Under the pieces are notes generated by a model. That model had not been told where the DNA came from. It saw only the letters and a list, made by a program, of their open reading frames with translations, and did no database searches. This document shows, in pieces, positions 17,177 through 26,780 of a DNA stretch of 64,000 nucleotides (its first letter is position 1; the number at the start of each line of letters is the position of its first letter). The DNA is from FEN-1297 sp963834015 (GTDB lineage Bacteria > Bacteroidota > Ignavibacteria > Ignavibacteriales > Ignavibacteriaceae): positions 620,001 through 684,000 of the forward strand of contig CAWIAG010000004.1 of assembly GCA_963834015.1 (NCBI GenBank), read 5' to 3'. The position numbers and the translations under genes were made by a program.

Positions 17177-18838
17177 ATGAGTGCAATCGGTCTTTCGTTT
17201 GTAGATTGGCTGATAATTGCCGTCTATTTCGGATTTGTAATCGGTATAGGCTTTTATTTAAAGAAATTTACTAAAAACGAAAATGATTTCTTCCTCGCAG
17301 GAAGAAAAAACAGTTCATGGGTTGCCGGTCTCGCCTTCCTTTCCGCCAATCTCGGAGCGTTGGAAATTTTGGGTATGACCGGCAATACTTTTAAGTATGG
17401 AATGTTCGTTGCTCATTTCTATTGGATTGGCGCTGTCCCTGCAATGTTATTCCTCGGAATTTATATGATGCCTTTTTATTATTCCGGAAGAATAAAGTCT
17501 GTGCCCGGTTACTTGAAACTTCGTTTTGATGAGAGAACCAGGGTATTAAACGGAATCGCATTTGCCGTAATGACGCTTCTCGTTTCCGGCATAAACCTTT
17601 ATGCTATGGCATTGGTGCTTCATACTTTCTTTGGATGGTCATGGCACGTTAGTATGTGGGCCTCGGCGCTTACGGTTGCTGTATATGTTACGCTGAGCGG
17701 GCTGATGTCGGCTATATTTACAGAGATTATTCAGTTCTTTCTTATCTGGTTCGGGTTATTCCTTATCTCTGTATTAGGACTTATTGAACTTGGAGGTATT
17801 CACCAGATAATGGCAAGAATTCCGGCGTCATTCAATACTATATGGTCTACTTCAGGCAATCCTTCCCAAAATGGGATGATGGTAACCTGGGGTGGAATTG
17901 CACTTGGACTGGGTTTTGTGCTTTCATTTGGGTATTGGACAACTGATTTTCTTGTTATTCAGAGAGCCTTTTCTGCTAAAGACCTGCGCTCCGCAAGGTT
18001 TGCTCCGATAATAGCTTCATTTTTTAAAATGGCTATCCCGTTTATAGTTATTCTTGCAGGGCTTATTGCGCTTGTTCTCGCTAACGACCCTAAAAGCGGG
18101 TTTCATTTACTTACTGACAGCGGCCATATAAACTATGATTCTGCATTCCCCTTATTGATTGCCCGCTATTACCCCGCAGGTCTAGTGGGTTTGGGTGTTA
18201 CAGCCCTGCTTGCAGGATTTATGGCGGGGCAGGCCGGAAATGTTAGCGCATTTAATACTGTTTGGACCTATGATATTTATAAATCGATCATCAACAAAAA
18301 CGCTTCGGAAGCACATTTATTATGGATGGGCAGAGTTGCAACAATTGTAGGAATATTTATCAGTCTTGGAACAGCTTATTGGGCTATGAGTTTCCCCAGT
18401 ATAATGGATTATATGCAGGCAATTTTTTCCTGGGTTAATGCCCCGCTGTTCGCTACAATGCTGCTCGGTATGTTTGTTGTCTGGATTACTCCTTCAGGCG
18501 CTTTCTGGGGATTAATTACCGGTATGGTTTCATCTATCCTGATGTATTTGGCAGTGAAATTTAGCTGGATAAGCTTAAGTTTGATTACTCTTTCAAGTCC
18601 TGCAAGTGATATGGCTGCTAATTTCTGGCGTGCCTGGTGGGCATGGCTTATTTGCTTTGTTGTAACTATTGTAATCAGCCTATTCACCGAGAAAAAACCT
18701 AAAGAGGAATTAATAGGGCTTGTTAAAGGATTAACAGAAGAAAATTTAAATAAAGAAGTCAACTTTTTCAAACGCCCGGAATTTTTAGCAATAATTTCTC
18801 TCATAATTTTGATTTTATTGAATATTTATTTCTGGTAA
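17177..18838 (+). CDS. sodium/sugar symporter (SSS/SGLT family), probable galactose uptake
   Basis: 553 aa inner-membrane protein with about 14 hydrophobic helices, starting FVDWLIIAVYFGFVIGIGF. Family marks include FFLAGRKNSSWVAGLAFLSA, SANLGALEILGMTGN, and GLVGLGVTALLAGFMAGQAG with the Na-site helix. The start has an SD (aagga) 8 nt upstream. It lies 30 bp after galT. From operon context, Na-coupled galactose (or glucose) import is the likely task; vSGLT of Vibrio is the best-known relative. It has a short hydrophilic loop and a last helix at the C-terminus. Confidence 0.9.
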   Translation: MSAIGLSFVDWLIIAVYFGFVIGIGFYLKKFTKNENDFFLAGRKNSSWVAGLAFLSANLGALEILGMTGNTFKYGMFVAHFYWIGAVPAMLFLGIYMMPFYYSGRIKSVPGYLKLRFDERTRVLNGIAFAVMTLLVSGINLYAMALVLHTFFGWSWHVSMWASALTVAVYVTLSGLMSAIFTEIIQFFLIWFGLFLISVLGLIELGGIHQIMARIPASFNTIWSTSGNPSQNGMMVTWGGIALGLGFVLSFGYWTTDFLVIQRAFSAKDLRSARFAPIIASFFKMAIPFIVILAGLIALVLANDPKSGFHLLTDSGHINYDSAFPLLIARYYPAGLVGLGVTALLAGFMAGQAGNVSAFNTVWTYDIYKSIINKNASEAHLLWMGRVATIVGIFISLGTAYWAMSFPSIMDYMQAIFSWVNAPLFATMLLGMFVVWITPSGAFWGLITGMVSSILMYLAVKFSWISLSLITLSSPASDMAANFWRAWWAWLICFVVTIVISLFTEKKPKEELIGLVKGLTEENLNKEVNFFKRPEFLAIISLIILILLNIYFW

Positions 18839-18881
18839 AAAATAATTCCGGTATTTGTACGGAATTAAAGGAGATATTAAT

Positions 18882-19085
18882 ATGAGACCAATATGGTATT
18901 TCGTTGGATTAATTCTTTCTGTTATGGGAATAATAATTGAGATAAATGGAATTTATTTTCTGATAAATCCCTCTGCAGAAAAAAAAGTTCTTTTTTATCT
19001 GCATCCGGATATCTGGTGGGGCGGTGTTATGATTATTATGGGTTTAATTTTCATACTGAAAAACAAAAATGTTAAATTATCGTAA
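18882..19085 (+). CDS. small two-helix membrane protein
   Basis: 67 aa from the ATG at 18882, chosen over an in-frame ATG 27 bp upstream because 'aaaggag' lies 8 nt before it. There are two hydrophobic segments (WYFVGLILSVMGIIIEING and GGVMIIMGLIFIL) separated by a polar loop with a conserved-looking DIWWG. It is the last gene of the gal operon, 43 bp after the symporter. No family was recognised. It could be an accessory subunit of the transporter, but this rests only on position. Confidence 0.7.
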   Translation: MRPIWYFVGLILSVMGIIIEINGIYFLINPSAEKKVLFYLHPDIWWGGVMIIMGLIFILKNKNVKLS

Positions 19086-19135
19086 TTATTAACTGTAGTT
19101 ATACATATGATATTTAAAGTAGCCTCGGCATTTAA
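19086..19135. repeat. dispersed repeat family R2, copy b
   Basis: 'attattaactgtagttata' then 'gatatttaaagtagcctcgg' in the same order as copy a; truncated after 'catttaaa'. A palindromic G-rich stretch (cccctcttg ... ggaggggttggggtgg, about 19157-19206) follows, itself a REP-like sequence. Confidence 0.65.
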
Positions 19136-19337
19136 ACCCTTTGTAAAAATCTAAAAAACTCCCCTCTTGCCTGTCCCGCAGGAAGCGGGGGGAGGGGTTG
19201 GGGTGGTCGAAGCGATTATACTTAGAAAATCTGAAAAAAATTTCGTGAGGTTTACATTTTTTTTAACGAAGCACAATGAAATGAAATATCGCAGCCCGGA
19301 TTAACAATCCGGGTGTGCTAATATCCCCGGGATGATC

Positions 19338-19410
19338 GACCTCTTCTCACACTGTATTTTGAACAATAAATAATCTGTATATTTATTCTATAAGAATTAA
19401 TTTTCATACA
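19338..19410. repeat. dispersed repeat family R1, copy c (3' half)
   Basis: 'cgacctcttctcacactgta' followed by 'caataaataatctgtatatt' aligns with the 3' halves of copies a and b. The 5' half is replaced by a different palindrome (cccggattaacaatccggg, about 19296-19314). Confidence 0.6.
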
Positions 19411-19501
19411 GGCTTTTCAGGTTGTGGTAAAAAATCCGTTCATTTTGTAAGTCGAATTACTAATTATAAAAATTTTATTAAAAACATTTTAAGGATCAAA
19501 A

Positions 19502-22500
19502 ATGAAAACTTTGAAACTTTTAATACTTTTCTTTTTCCTGCCGCTTACATTATATTCTCAAACAAATGTAGATATACTTGTAAGTCAGCTTGATTGGTTG
19601 GTAAATTGTTCAATAAATGATTGGAGTATTAGTCAAAACCTAAGTGATAAAAATGTTTCCTTTAATGGTAACCCTTATGATGTGAACTTTAATGATTCAA
19701 CCTGGAGCAAATTAAAAATTGGGGAAAATAATTATGATGATTCTTGCTGGCTGAGAAAAGAAATTATTCTTCCGGATAAAATTCTTGGCGACCCTGTCCG
19801 GGGAAAAATTAGACTGCTTCTTTCTGTTGATGACTACGGTTATTTATGGATAAATGGCGAAAGCAAAGGCTACTTCCCATGGGACGGTGATTTTATCCTG
19901 ACTGAAAATGCAAAACCTGGGGATAAATTTACTCTTGTTATTAAAGCAATAAATACCGGCGGCCCCCTTCGTTTATTACGTGCAGAACTTCAAACCGGTA
20001 ACTCGGAAAAATTACAACAGCCTGTTAAAGATTTTATTTTGAGCATGCAAATTGGACAGAAACTCCTGTCTTTTGATACTTATCAGTCTAATAGTAATGT
20101 TAAAATTGACCCCCATATTGATAAATCTTCGATCGATAGGAATGAAAAGATTTCCCTGAATGATCTGCTGCAAAAACTTGCTTCTGAGGTTGATATTGAT
20201 GCGCTTAGAAATGGAAATTATTCAACGTTTATAGAATCGATGAATAAAATTCGTGAACAGTTAACACCAATTAAAGAATTTGCTAAAAAGTTTACTTTAT
20301 ATTTTGATTCAAATGCACATATTGATGCTGCATGGTTGTGGCGCTCGATAGAAACTCAACAGGTCTGCGAACGGACTTTTGGATCGGTCCTTCATATTAT
20401 GAATGAAAGGCCCTCATTTACCTATACTCAGAGTGCAGCACAATATTTTAAATGGATGCAGGACTTATACCCGGATGTTTTTAAGGGAATTAAGGATAGG
20501 GTAAGAGACGGAAGGTGGGAAGTAGTCGGCGGAATGTGGATAGAACCCGATTGTAATTTACCCGGCGGTATTTCCTGGGACAGGCAGTTGCTTTATGCTA
20601 AATCGTATTTCCTAAAGAATTTAGATGTTGACGTAAAAATAGGCTGGAATCCTGATTCGTTTGGATACAATTGGAATATCCCGATGTTCTATCAAAATGC
20701 AGGCATCGATGAATTCATTACTCAAAAGATAGGCTGGAATGAATCAAATGTTTTTCCGTATAGGGTATTCTGGTGGCAGTCACCTGATAGTTCAAGGATC
20801 CTTTCATACTTCCCGTTTGATTATGTAAATACTATTACCCAGTCTTTTCAATTGGTTGATTGGCTGCGGCAGTTTGAGGCTAATACCGGGTTTAAAAAAT
20901 TTATGATCCTGTTTGGAGTCGGTGATCATGGCGGCGGGCCTACTATTGATATGATTGATAGAATTGAACATTTAAAAACATTGGATATTTATCCTAATAT
21001 CGAATACGGCACCGCAGCAAATTATTTTAACTGGTTGAAAAGCCAGGACTTGTCAACTCTCCCAATTTGGAATGACGAGTTATACCTCGAATATCACCGG
21101 GGTACCTATACTTCACACGATGAGATTAAAAAGTATAACAGGCAAAGTGAAACACTCCTGTCGGAAACTGAAAAATTTTCAACTCTCTCAACATTGTACG
21201 GGAATAAATACTGCTCAAAAGATATTGATGATGCCTGGCAATATACAATGTTTAATCAGTTTCATGATGTTTTACCGGGGTCGGGTATTAGAGAAATCTA
21301 TATAGATGCCATTAATAATTATAAGAAAGTAAAAGAAATTGGCGATTTTTTGCTGAAAGGCTCGTTCGATGATATAAGCCGAAATATAAATACATCAAAA
21401 ATAAAAACCGGTGAACCTTTAATAGTCTATAATCCTTTAGCCTGGGAAAGAACTGATGTGGTTAAATTCACCCTTCCTCAGGGAGATAAAAATGAGTATA
21501 AGGTTCTTGAATCAGACGGTAAAGAAATCCCGTCTCAAATAATTGAAATTGACCGGTTTACTAATGAAATAATTTTTATTGCTGATAATATTCCTGCACT
21601 CGGTTATAAAACTTTTGTGCTTAAGAAGGGAAAATCGGGTGATACAAATTCGGATTTAGTAACTTTAAAAAACGACGTGGAAAACATGTTTTTTAAAGTC
21701 GGAATTGATACTTCTACAGGCTGGATTAGTAATATAACGGATAAAAGAAACGGGCGTGAAATATTAACGGAAGAGGGTAATAAACTTCAATTGCTTCAGG
21801 ATGTACCTAAAGAGTATGATGCGTGGAATTTAGGATTTACCGGCGTTGAGTATCCGTCAACCTTCAGAAAGGCTGAAGTAATTGAAACCGGCCCGGTAAG
21901 ATCTATTGTAAGATTATACCGTGATTACCTGAAACCGGGCGTTAAAAAAGATTTTCCGACTGAAAACTTTCCGACATCATTTTTTATTCAGGATGTAATA
22001 TTATATGCCGGAATTGACAGGATTGACTTTAATGCAGACATCGATTGGTGGGAGGCTCATACAATGATGAAGGTTGCTTTCCCGTTATCCGTTAATGATA
22101 CCGTTGCCACGTTCGAAATTCCATACGGAACTATACAGCGTTCTACGCAGCGTATAACAAGCTGGCAGAAAGCAAGGTATGAAGTCCCCGCGGAATTCTG
22201 GGCTGATCTTTCCAATAATGGCTATGGCGTAAGTTTGATTAATAATTCAAAGTATGGATATGATGTGAAAGATAATGTTATGAGGCTTTCACTGCTTCGC
22301 TCGCCCAAATCCCCGGATCCTACTACGGATATGGGAAAGCATTCAATTGATTACGCCCTATACCCCCATGCGGGTGATTGGAAAACGGCAAATACTATCC
22401 GGAAAGTTTATGAATTTAATCAGCCCTTAATTGCTAAATTAACTTCAGTTCATACCGGGAAATTGAATGAAGAAAAATCATTTATCAAATTGGAAGGCGA

Positions 22501-22735
22501 AAATTTAGTATTAACTTCTGTGAAGAAAGCTCTCGACTCTGATGCATGGGTTATTCAGTGGTACGAATCTAAAGGAAAAGACTCGGAAGCAATATTAACT
22601 CTCCCCGCCGTTCCTAAAAAAGTTGTTGAATCAAATTTTATGGAGAAAGACGGACAGCAAATAGAATTTAAGGGTAATGTTGTTAAGTTAAATACAAAAA
22701 AGTTCTCAGTTACGACCATTAAAGTATATTATTAA
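19502..22735 (+). CDS. exported alpha-mannosidase, GH38
   Basis: 1077 aa. Residues 1-19 are a Sec signal peptide. Residues ~35-165 form an N-terminal beta-sandwich (WINGESKGYFPWDGDF) of the jelly-roll type. The GH38 catalytic domain begins at ~265: NAHIDAAWLW holds zinc ligands His273 and Asp275, GGMWIEPDCNLPGGISWDRQ follows, and the nucleophile is Asp385 in WNPDSFGYN. Further marks are HGGGPT and MFNQFHDVLPGSGI. The C-terminal half is the beta-rich GH38 region. Hydrolysis of alpha-mannosides in the periplasm or outside is expected. SD 'aagga' supports the start. The gene converges with the MEMO-like gene and overlaps it by 4 bp. Confidence 0.92.
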   Translation: MKTLKLLILFFFLPLTLYSQTNVDILVSQLDWLVNCSINDWSISQNLSDKNVSFNGNPYDVNFNDSTWSKLKIGENNYDDSCWLRKEIILPDKILGDPVRGKIRLLLSVDDYGYLWINGESKGYFPWDGDFILTENAKPGDKFTLVIKAINTGGPLRLLRAELQTGNSEKLQQPVKDFILSMQIGQKLLSFDTYQSNSNVKIDPHIDKSSIDRNEKISLNDLLQKLASEVDIDALRNGNYSTFIESMNKIREQLTPIKEFAKKFTLYFDSNAHIDAAWLWRSIETQQVCERTFGSVLHIMNERPSFTYTQSAAQYFKWMQDLYPDVFKGIKDRVRDGRWEVVGGMWIEPDCNLPGGISWDRQLLYAKSYFLKNLDVDVKIGWNPDSFGYNWNIPMFYQNAGIDEFITQKIGWNESNVFPYRVFWWQSPDSSRILSYFPFDYVNTITQSFQLVDWLRQFEANTGFKKFMILFGVGDHGGGPTIDMIDRIEHLKTLDIYPNIEYGTAANYFNWLKSQDLSTLPIWNDELYLEYHRGTYTSHDEIKKYNRQSETLLSETEKFSTLSTLYGNKYCSKDIDDAWQYTMFNQFHDVLPGSGIREIYIDAINNYKKVKEIGDFLLKGSFDDISRNINTSKIKTGEPLIVYNPLAWERTDVVKFTLPQGDKNEYKVLESDGKEIPSQIIEIDRFTNEIIFIADNIPALGYKTFVLKKGKSGDTNSDLVTLKNDVENMFFKVGIDTSTGWISNITDKRNGREILTEEGNKLQLLQDVPKEYDAWNLGFTGVEYPSTFRKAEVIETGPVRSIVRLYRDYLKPGVKKDFPTENFPTSFFIQDVILYAGIDRIDFNADIDWWEAHTMMKVAFPLSVNDTVATFEIPYGTIQRSTQRITSWQKARYEVPAEFWADLSNNGYGVSLINNSKYGYDVKDNVMRLSLLRSPKSPDPTTDMGKHSIDYALYPHAGDWKTANTIRKVYEFNQPLIAKLTSVHTGKLNEEKSFIKLEGENLVLTSVKKALDSDAWVIQWYESKGKDSEAILTLPAVPKKVVESNFMEKDGQQIEFKGNVVKLNTKKFSVTTIKVYY

Positions 22736-22800
22736 CTGAACTTACTTAATTGATTTTTAAAGTAGCCCCGGCACCTGCCTACCGTCAGGCCAAGGTTCGT
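22732..22800. repeat. dispersed repeat family R2, copy c, forming two gene ends
   Basis: 'ttaactgaacttacttaatt' then 'tttttaaagtagccccggca', with the hairpin centre replaced by another palindrome (cctgcctaccgtcaggc). The mannosidase stop (22733-22735) and the MEMO-like stop plus its last ~20 codons lie inside this element. Confidence 0.65.
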
Positions 22801-23799
22801 ATGTTTAATAGGTATTACCCCTTCTGTCCATGAATCTGAGTATTTTAAAATAGTTCCATCCAATTCTTTGTTGCACACATTCTTGATTACTTTTGATATT
22901 GTCAGCAGTCCGAATGGAATTGAGAATTTCCCGCACCAGACCGGTGACGGAGGGTTATCGGATGGTTTTCCCCAGAGCTCTTTAGTTAACCTCTCAATTT
23001 TATCATTTGTCAAAATCCCTGTAAATGCTGATTTGGCAATTCTATTATCATTTCCATATGCTTTTAAATGAGCCCCTTCATCTTCTCCGTATGGGATATT
23101 GTCAAAATCTTTACCGTAATGATCTGCATCTGAAGAAATTAAAAAGAAAATGTCCTTTCCGGGTTTCAATTTTTTCAGGATTAAATAATCGGATATTATT
23201 TTACTTAAATTGCCGCTGACCTGGTCCATTCTCTCAAAAGTCATTTGTGTAACCATGATTGGTGTTATTTTGATATTCTTGTTGTAATACTGCAGGAAGG
23301 GAACAAGAGCCTCTATCGAATGTTCAATATTCTGAGCCGAATCGCTTATAATGAAATCTTTTTTATCCAGTTTACTTTTTATGATCTCCCGCAGCGGTGA
23401 AATTTTAACATCCCCGAATGGCCCATGCCAATAATTGTAATCATCAAGTATCAGTATGTTTTTTGGGTCATTCATCGCTTTACGTACGGTGCCATGAGTT
23501 ACACCGAATATTACAACCTCTTTTACTTTTATCAGCTTATAAAGAGGGTAATAAACACCTGCAGCATACAAATAATCGTCGTGAGGTGAAATTGCGGCAA
23601 CCAGGTTCTTAGACCGGGCATCTCCTGTATTTTTTTCATGAGCCGCTAGATATTTTATCAGTTCATTCATCTCAGTAGGATTCCAGCAGAACCCAACGTT
23701 ATCACGTATTGGTCTAATTTGCTGTCCCATAATTATAGCCGTGAAGTTAGGCAAAATCAGTGTAGAAAAAACTAAGATTGCAATTTTGGATAAGCTCAT
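22732..23799 (-). CDS. MEMO1-family protein (AmmeMemoRadiSam protein B-like) with signal peptide
   Basis: 355 aa. The MEMO fold is recognised from ISPHDDYLYAAGVYYPLYKL (His73), FGVTHG (His102), EHSIEALVPFLQYY, SSDADHYG and WCGKFSIPFG (Cys289). The two His and the Cys correspond to the copper/iron site residues described for human MEMO1 (H49, H81, C244), so metal binding is likely. The N-terminal ~26 residues form a hydrophobic signal-like segment, unusual for this mostly cytoplasmic family. No radical SAM or AMMECR1 partner is adjacent. The last ~20 residues are encoded by a dispersed repeat, so the native C-terminus was probably replaced. The substrate is unknown. Confidence 0.85.
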   Translation of the reverse strand: MSLSKIAILVFSTLILPNFTAIIMGQQIRPIRDNVGFCWNPTEMNELIKYLAAHEKNTGDARSKNLVAAISPHDDYLYAAGVYYPLYKLIKVKEVVIFGVTHGTVRKAMNDPKNILILDDYNYWHGPFGDVKISPLREIIKSKLDKKDFIISDSAQNIEHSIEALVPFLQYYNKNIKITPIMVTQMTFERMDQVSGNLSKIISDYLILKKLKPGKDIFFLISSDADHYGKDFDNIPYGEDEGAHLKAYGNDNRIAKSAFTGILTNDKIERLTKELWGKPSDNPPSPVWCGKFSIPFGLLTISKVIKNVCNKELDGTILKYSDSWTEGVIPIKHTNLGLTVGRCRGYFKNQLSKFS

Positions 23800-24026
23800 A
23801 TTCTCACCCTATAATAGATCTTTTAACAAATTACATTTATTTCAAAATGTACATAATTGTTTATCACAACACTTGTTCGTCAAAATAATTTATTATTATA
23901 ATTTAGTAAAAATCATTGTTTAAATCGCATTACATCGGTTTGATTTTGCTTAAAGCGACTGCCTAAGTTAATGCAGCTCTTATTTAAATCAAAGATGCAA
24001 TTTTGTTTAATATTACTTAATATTAT

Positions 24027-24075
24027 AAAAAAATCCCCTCCATTGGATGCCAAACGCAATCGTAATGAAGGGGAG
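24027..24075 (-). terminator. Rho-independent terminator after the GH3 gene
   Basis: On the minus strand, ccccttcatt ... aatggagggg (one mismatch) forms a 10-bp stem, followed by seven T. It lies 30 bp after the GH3 stop. Confidence 0.85.
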
Positions 24076-24104
24076 CCTGCCCAGAGATAGTACTTGTTAA
24101 AAAA

Positions 24105-26597
24105 CTATTTAATACTTATAGCTTCTTTTAGTTTTATATCTCTTGATGAATTGCCTAATAATATTTCATATTTCCCGGGATCGGTAACCCATTGTTTTGT
24201 GTCGGTATCATAATATGAAAATGCATTCTTATTTATATTAAATTCAACCCTGGATGTTTCGCCTGATCTTAATGATATTTTCCTGAATGCTTTTAATTCT
24301 TTTGGTGCTCTTTCAATTTTCGGATCGATTGCGCTTACATACAATTGTACAACCTCAGCTCCTTTAAGTTTACCGGTGTTTTTTAAATCGAAGGATACTT
24401 TAAAATACTCATTATTTTCTTTTGTAAATTCTTGAACCTTCAAATCATTAAATTCAAAATTTGTATATGATAAACCATAACCGAACGGGTAGAGCGGTTC
24501 AATATTGGCGTCATCAAAGTGTCTGTAACCTACAAAAATGCCGTCTGAATATTCTGAAATACTGTCTTGTGCCTTATAAGTTTTAAACGCAGAGCAGTCT
24601 TCCCAGCGTTTTGGAAATGTGATGGGCAATTTACCCGAAGGATTGTAATTACCAAGGATAACATCAGCAATAGCATTTCCTATTTCCTCACCTGCAAACC
24701 AGGTTTCTAATATTCCCTCAACTTTGTCATTCCATCCATTCATTAAAACGGGTGATCCTGTAGTAAGGATAACTATTGTATTTTTATTTGCTTTTACAAC
24801 TTCATTAATCAACTCATCCTGTTTTTCAGGTAAAATCAGGTTGTCTCTATCTTTTCCTTCGGACTCAAATTGATCTGAAGTGCCGGCAAAAACTAAAGCT
24901 ATATCCGACTTAGCGGCAGCATCAGTAGCTTGCTTAAAAGAGTTCTCAACAGTATTCCGCCAGCAAAATTTTGCTACCGCTCCTCCTAATCCCTGGTAAT
25001 ATTCAATCTTTACTTTGTATTTATTCCCCGCTTCAAAGTTAGTGCTGTAAGAATTAACTGTGGCTCCATGTTCAGTCCAGTTATTAATAATTAGTGAATC
25101 ATCCAGGTATAACCTAACTCCGTCATCACTTACAAAATCAATGTCATAAATTCCTGATTTTTCTACATGCAAAAATCCTGTCCATCTAACCGAAAAATGT
25201 TCTCTCGGGAAGCCCGCTTTGGGAGATTCTGATCCCCAGTCGAAATCTATTTTGGAATCGTTACGTGTGAAAGCAGGCTGGCCTTCAAAATTTTCATTAT
25301 TAAAATATTCACCCAGCAAACCCTTACCATTATCCGTGGGTAAAGAAAAATACTTCGATTCTATAGGTATTCCATTCTTCTCCAGGTGAACGCCGGGAGC
25401 ATAATTTATTTTTACTTTACTGCCAATTTTATTTTGGAGCGCGGTTAAAGGACTGGTTGAATAAATAGGTTTTACATGGGCGCTTCCTCCTCCTCCCGTT
25501 CTTGCAATAGCAGCATCCGGGCCAATAACTGCAATAGACTTTATCTTATTTGTATTTAAAGGAAGTATCCCGTTATTCTTTAGCAGAACAATTCCTTCAC
25601 GCGCTATTTGTAAAGAAATATCCCTGTTTTCTTTTGTGTTCACTAAAGCAGCATTTTCTTTATGCGGATGTTCAAATAAACCAAGTTTAAAGATTACTGT
25701 TAATATTCGTTTTACTTTATCATTAATAGCCTGTTCGCTTACAATACCGTTTTTTACTGCATCATCCAATGTTTTGTTATTTAAATATCTGCCGTCGGGC
25801 ATCTCAAGATCTAACCCTCCGTTAGCTGTTGGGATAGTACTATGAACGGCGCCCCAGTCGGACATAACCAATCCCGTAAATTTCCATTCGTCTTTTAATT
25901 TGGTCTTTAGCAAATAATCATTCTCGCTGCAGTAAGGGCCGTTAAGTTTATTGTAGGCCGTCATGATTGCTAAAGAATTGGCTTCGGTTACTGCTGCTTT
26001 GAATGCCGGCAAGTAAATTTCATTCAATGCCCTTTCGCTGATTTTAACATCAACAAACATCCGTTCAAATTCCTGGTTATTTACGGCAAAGTGTTTTACA
26101 GTTGCTGCAACATTTTCTTTCTGTACACCTTCGATGTAGCTTACTGCTATTCTTGAAGTTAAATAAGGATCTTCACCGAAACTTTCAAAATTTCTACCGC
26201 CCAACGGAAGTCTTGCAATATTAACGCACGGGCCTAATATAACATCACGGCCATGTGCTTTTAGTTCTCTTCCGATTGCAGAACCTAAACGATCAACAAG
26301 TGAAGTATCCCATGATGCGGCAGCGCCAATCCCACCCGCAAATGCGGATGACTTTTGCCACCTTACGCCAAGCGGCCCATCGGACATTTTCAATTCGGGT
26401 ATTCCAAGCCGTTGGTTCGGTTTCGTTGCAAATCCTGTCCCACCAAGAAGATCAATTTTTTCTTCCAGGGACATACGGCTCAACAAATCCTCAACTCGTT
26501 TTTCAACAGGTAATTTCGGATTTTTATAAGGTAAATTATTTTGAGAATATGAATTAGACATAATAACCAGCATTAATATTGTAATTATTTTTTTCAT
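24105..26597 (-). CDS. exported beta-glucosidase, GH3 with PA14 insert
   Basis: 830 aa. Signal peptide residues 1-19 (ends NSYSQ). The GH3 N-terminal barrel includes LGPCVNIARLPLGGRNFESF, VKHFAVNN and the nucleophile Asp247 in LVMSDWGAV. The GH3 C domain is interrupted at ~425-550 by a PA14 domain (GLLGEYFNN, VSDDGVRLYLDD), then resumes (AGTSDQFESEGKDRDNL). The fibronectin III-like end is at ~740-830. PA14 inserts in GH3 enzymes commonly shape substrate choice. Likely cleaves beta-glucosides, feeding sugars to the transporter encoded upstream on the same strand. It is the last of four minus-strand carbohydrate genes, 183 bp after the GH94 gene, with a hairpin in the gap. Confidence 0.93.
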   Translation of the reverse strand: MKKIITILMLVIMSNSYSQNNLPYKNPKLPVEKRVEDLLSRMSLEEKIDLLGGTGFATKPNQRLGIPELKMSDGPLGVRWQKSSAFAGGIGAAASWDTSLVDRLGSAIGRELKAHGRDVILGPCVNIARLPLGGRNFESFGEDPYLTSRIAVSYIEGVQKENVAATVKHFAVNNQEFERMFVDVKISERALNEIYLPAFKAAVTEANSLAIMTAYNKLNGPYCSENDYLLKTKLKDEWKFTGLVMSDWGAVHSTIPTANGGLDLEMPDGRYLNNKTLDDAVKNGIVSEQAINDKVKRILTVIFKLGLFEHPHKENAALVNTKENRDISLQIAREGIVLLKNNGILPLNTNKIKSIAVIGPDAAIARTGGGGSAHVKPIYSTSPLTALQNKIGSKVKINYAPGVHLEKNGIPIESKYFSLPTDNGKGLLGEYFNNENFEGQPAFTRNDSKIDFDWGSESPKAGFPREHFSVRWTGFLHVEKSGIYDIDFVSDDGVRLYLDDSLIINNWTEHGATVNSYSTNFEAGNKYKVKIEYYQGLGGAVAKFCWRNTVENSFKQATDAAAKSDIALVFAGTSDQFESEGKDRDNLILPEKQDELINEVVKANKNTIVILTTGSPVLMNGWNDKVEGILETWFAGEEIGNAIADVILGNYNPSGKLPITFPKRWEDCSAFKTYKAQDSISEYSDGIFVGYRHFDDANIEPLYPFGYGLSYTNFEFNDLKVQEFTKENNEYFKVSFDLKNTGKLKGAEVVQLYVSAIDPKIERAPKELKAFRKISLRSGETSRVEFNINKNAFSYYDTDTKQWVTDPGKYEILLGNSSRDIKLKEAISIK

Positions 26598-26702
26598 TTA
26601 TTTCTCCCGGGACACTTTGAATTTTAGGACAGTTTCTAAAGAGTAAATTTAGATATGTAAAAGAACTTTCAAGTATGTAATAATTTATAACTCAAATTAT
26701 TA

Positions 26703-26734
26703 CAGGATTATATCCGTGATTAGATATAATCCTG
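26703..26734. other. perfect 12-bp inverted repeat between GH94 and GH3 genes
   Basis: 'caggattatatc' / 'gatataatcctg' with an 8-nt loop. It has no T run on the minus strand, so it may be an mRNA 3'-end stabiliser, a processing site or an operator rather than a terminator. Confidence 0.6.
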
Positions 26735-26780
26735 AAACTAATATAATATTTAGCGTAAAATATAAGTATTTTTATAATTA

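Noticed and set aside
18855..18881. Upstream ATG for the small membrane protein
   Set aside because: The SD lies between the two ATGs and supports the second one.
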